From contig DQUJ01000144.1 in assembly GCA_015662325.1 (NCBI GenBank), positions 1 through 5,588 of the forward strand: 5,588 nt of DNA. Direction: 5' to 3'. Under the pieces are notes generated by a model. It had not been told where the DNA came from. It did not search any database and saw only the letters and a list, made by a program, of their open reading frames with translations. Origin of the DNA: Leucothrix mucor. GTDB taxonomy: Bacteria; Pseudomonadota; Gammaproteobacteria; Thiotrichales; Thiotrichaceae. Shown piece after piece: positions 5,586 through 5,588 of the stretch (its first letter is position 1; every line of letters starts with the position of its first letter). The position numbers and the translations under genes were made by a program.

Positions 5586-5588
5586 ATG
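5586..5588 (+). CDS. Start codon of a gene cut off by the window's right edge
   Basis: The window ends in ATG preceded at 6-nt spacing by GAGGA (5575-5579), a strong ribosome binding site. This marks the start of a + strand gene divergent from selD. Only the initiator codon is visible, so nothing can be said of its product. Confidence 0.55.

Overview
The window looks like chromosomal DNA of a gammaproteobacterium of fairly low GC. The gene content (ChrA-type chromate transporter, DUF1415 protein, NSS symporter, SelD with MnmH) and the close resemblance of SelD to the E. coli protein as I remember it suggest this. The genus cannot be fixed from the sequence. No phage, transposase, CRISPR array, tRNA or rRNA gene was seen.

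Layout, left to right. (1) The C-terminal 123 codons of a chromate transporter (chrA) enter from the left edge on the + strand. (2) A complete DUF1415 gene follows on the + strand. (3) A convergent intergenic region of 167 bp carries overlapping hairpins with T-runs in both directions. (4) A sodium-dependent NSS-family transporter lies on the - strand. (5) A divergent intergenic region of 290 bp ends in an A/T-rich palindrome just before (6) a small glycine-rich lipoprotein gene on the + strand. (7) An 82 bp convergent spacer holds a palindromic, 9-nt-periodic element that doubles as a terminator. (8) The two-gene selenium operon selD-mnmH is on the - strand, with 3 bp between the genes. (9) A divergent spacer holds an 82 bp near-perfect palindrome built of CACAGAG units. 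(10) A TATAAT box, a strong ribosome binding site and an ATG mark a + strand gene of which only the start codon is in view.

The functional core is the selenium operon. SelD makes selenophosphate from selenide and ATP, and MnmH uses it to replace sulfur with selenium in the wobble 2-thiouridine of certain tRNAs. SelD carries cysteine, not selenocysteine, at its active site, so the operon itself does not need selenocysteine insertion. The other genes look like unrelated single units: chromate efflux, amino-acid-type uptake, an envelope lipoprotein and an uncharacterised conserved protein.

I see no clear undescribed protein system. The most interesting structure is non-coding. Two palindromic elements of the same design (three tandem 9-nt purine-rich units on one arm, facing complementary units) sit at the two ends of the selD-mnmH operon. 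The downstream one appears to have become the operon's terminator.
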